Shown in pieces: positions 38,455-38,554 of a stretch of DNA of 38,554 nt. Made by a program: the position numbers and the translations under genes. Under the pieces are notes generated by a model. It had not been told where the DNA came from, made no database searches, and was given only the letters and a program-made list of their open reading frames with translations. Source of the stretch: Planctomycetota bacterium (GTDB lineage Bacteria > Planctomycetota > Phycisphaerae > SM23-33); assembly GCA_026693065.1 (NCBI GenBank), contig JAPLNA010000372.1, positions 1 through 38,554 of the forward strand, read 5' to 3'. Numbering within the stretch: position 1 is the first letter of the stretch; each line of letters starts with the position of its first letter.

Positions 38455-38554
38455 TCATTCTTCCACGTCTTCCTCGTCGTTATCTCGGCTGGTTCCGAAT
38501 GCCGTGTGTCTTGCCCGCCGAGAGCTCATTCGCCGGGCGGCGGGCCGTCCTGCT
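38455..38554 (-). CDS. 3' end of an unidentified gene cut by the window edge
   Basis: A minus-strand frame is open from the last base of the window to a TGA at 38455-38457. The residues end in 'TSRDNDEEDVEE', an acidic tail. No family is recognisable. The 38304-38454 gap to the calpain gene holds that gene's leader but no other gene. Confidence 0.35.
   Translation of the reverse strand, partial: AGRPAARRMSSRRARHTAFGTSRDNDEEDVEE

Overview
The window reads as high-GC chromosomal DNA from a planctomycete, most likely Phycisphaerae-like. This is inferred from three things: many lipoproteins and membrane proteins with Thr-Gln-Pro-Ala linkers, a large secreted protein opening with the planctomycete 'LEPLETRCLFSA'-type motif, and an exosortase plus polysaccharide-export operon. 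No rRNA, tRNA, CRISPR array, insertion-sequence transposase or phage gene was recognised.

Layout. Positions 1-6.7 kb hold the end of a gene cut by the window edge, a small membrane protein, a one-TM protein, a lipoprotein with a serpin-like C-terminus, a lipoprotein with two SmpA/BamE-like repeats, and a membrane-protein/lipoprotein fusion. The long spaces between them contain hairpin-rich repeats and near-identical promoters. At 6.85-9.4 kb an ECF sigma factor is fused to an Eis-like acetyltransferase module and followed by a small partner gene. At 9.4-14.1 kb five tightly packed lipoprotein genes form an operon: two tandem paralogues with nearly identical signal-peptide DNA, two related small lipoproteins, and a WG-repeat lipoprotein. 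At 14.6-17.3 kb are a lipoprotein alpha/beta hydrolase (minus strand), an acidic DUF2007-like protein, a small Arg-rich protein and a membrane protein.

At 17.3-28.2 kb lies the clearest pathway, an exopolysaccharide/exosortase operon. It encodes a Wza-like export lipoprotein, exosortase, an EpsI-like partner, a very large TPR protein interrupted by one frameshift, and a Wzz/Wzc-type chain-length protein with a kinase-like domain. A good promoter (17335-17363) opens it and a strong intrinsic terminator (28167-28196) closes it. No glycosyltransferases and no obvious PEP-CTERM substrate lie inside the window.

At 28.2-35.9 kb a BlaI-type repressor overlaps a 2371-residue BlaR1-like M56 metalloprotease. 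Its usual penicillin-sensing domain is replaced by about ten carboxypeptidase-regulatory-like (Ig-like) repeats and a C-terminal beta-propeller. Two 16-bp palindromes upstream look like its operators. This two-gene unit is the best candidate for an undescribed sensing system here. At 35.9-38.3 kb a non-coding stretch with two orphan promoters and a hairpin precedes a secreted calpain-family (C2) protease on the minus strand. The window ends in the tail of another minus-strand gene.

Many + strand genes share one promoter design: TTGTCC/TTGTCG or TTGAC(C/G), a spacer of exactly 18 bp, then TAnnnT. Several copies also share spacer sequence.
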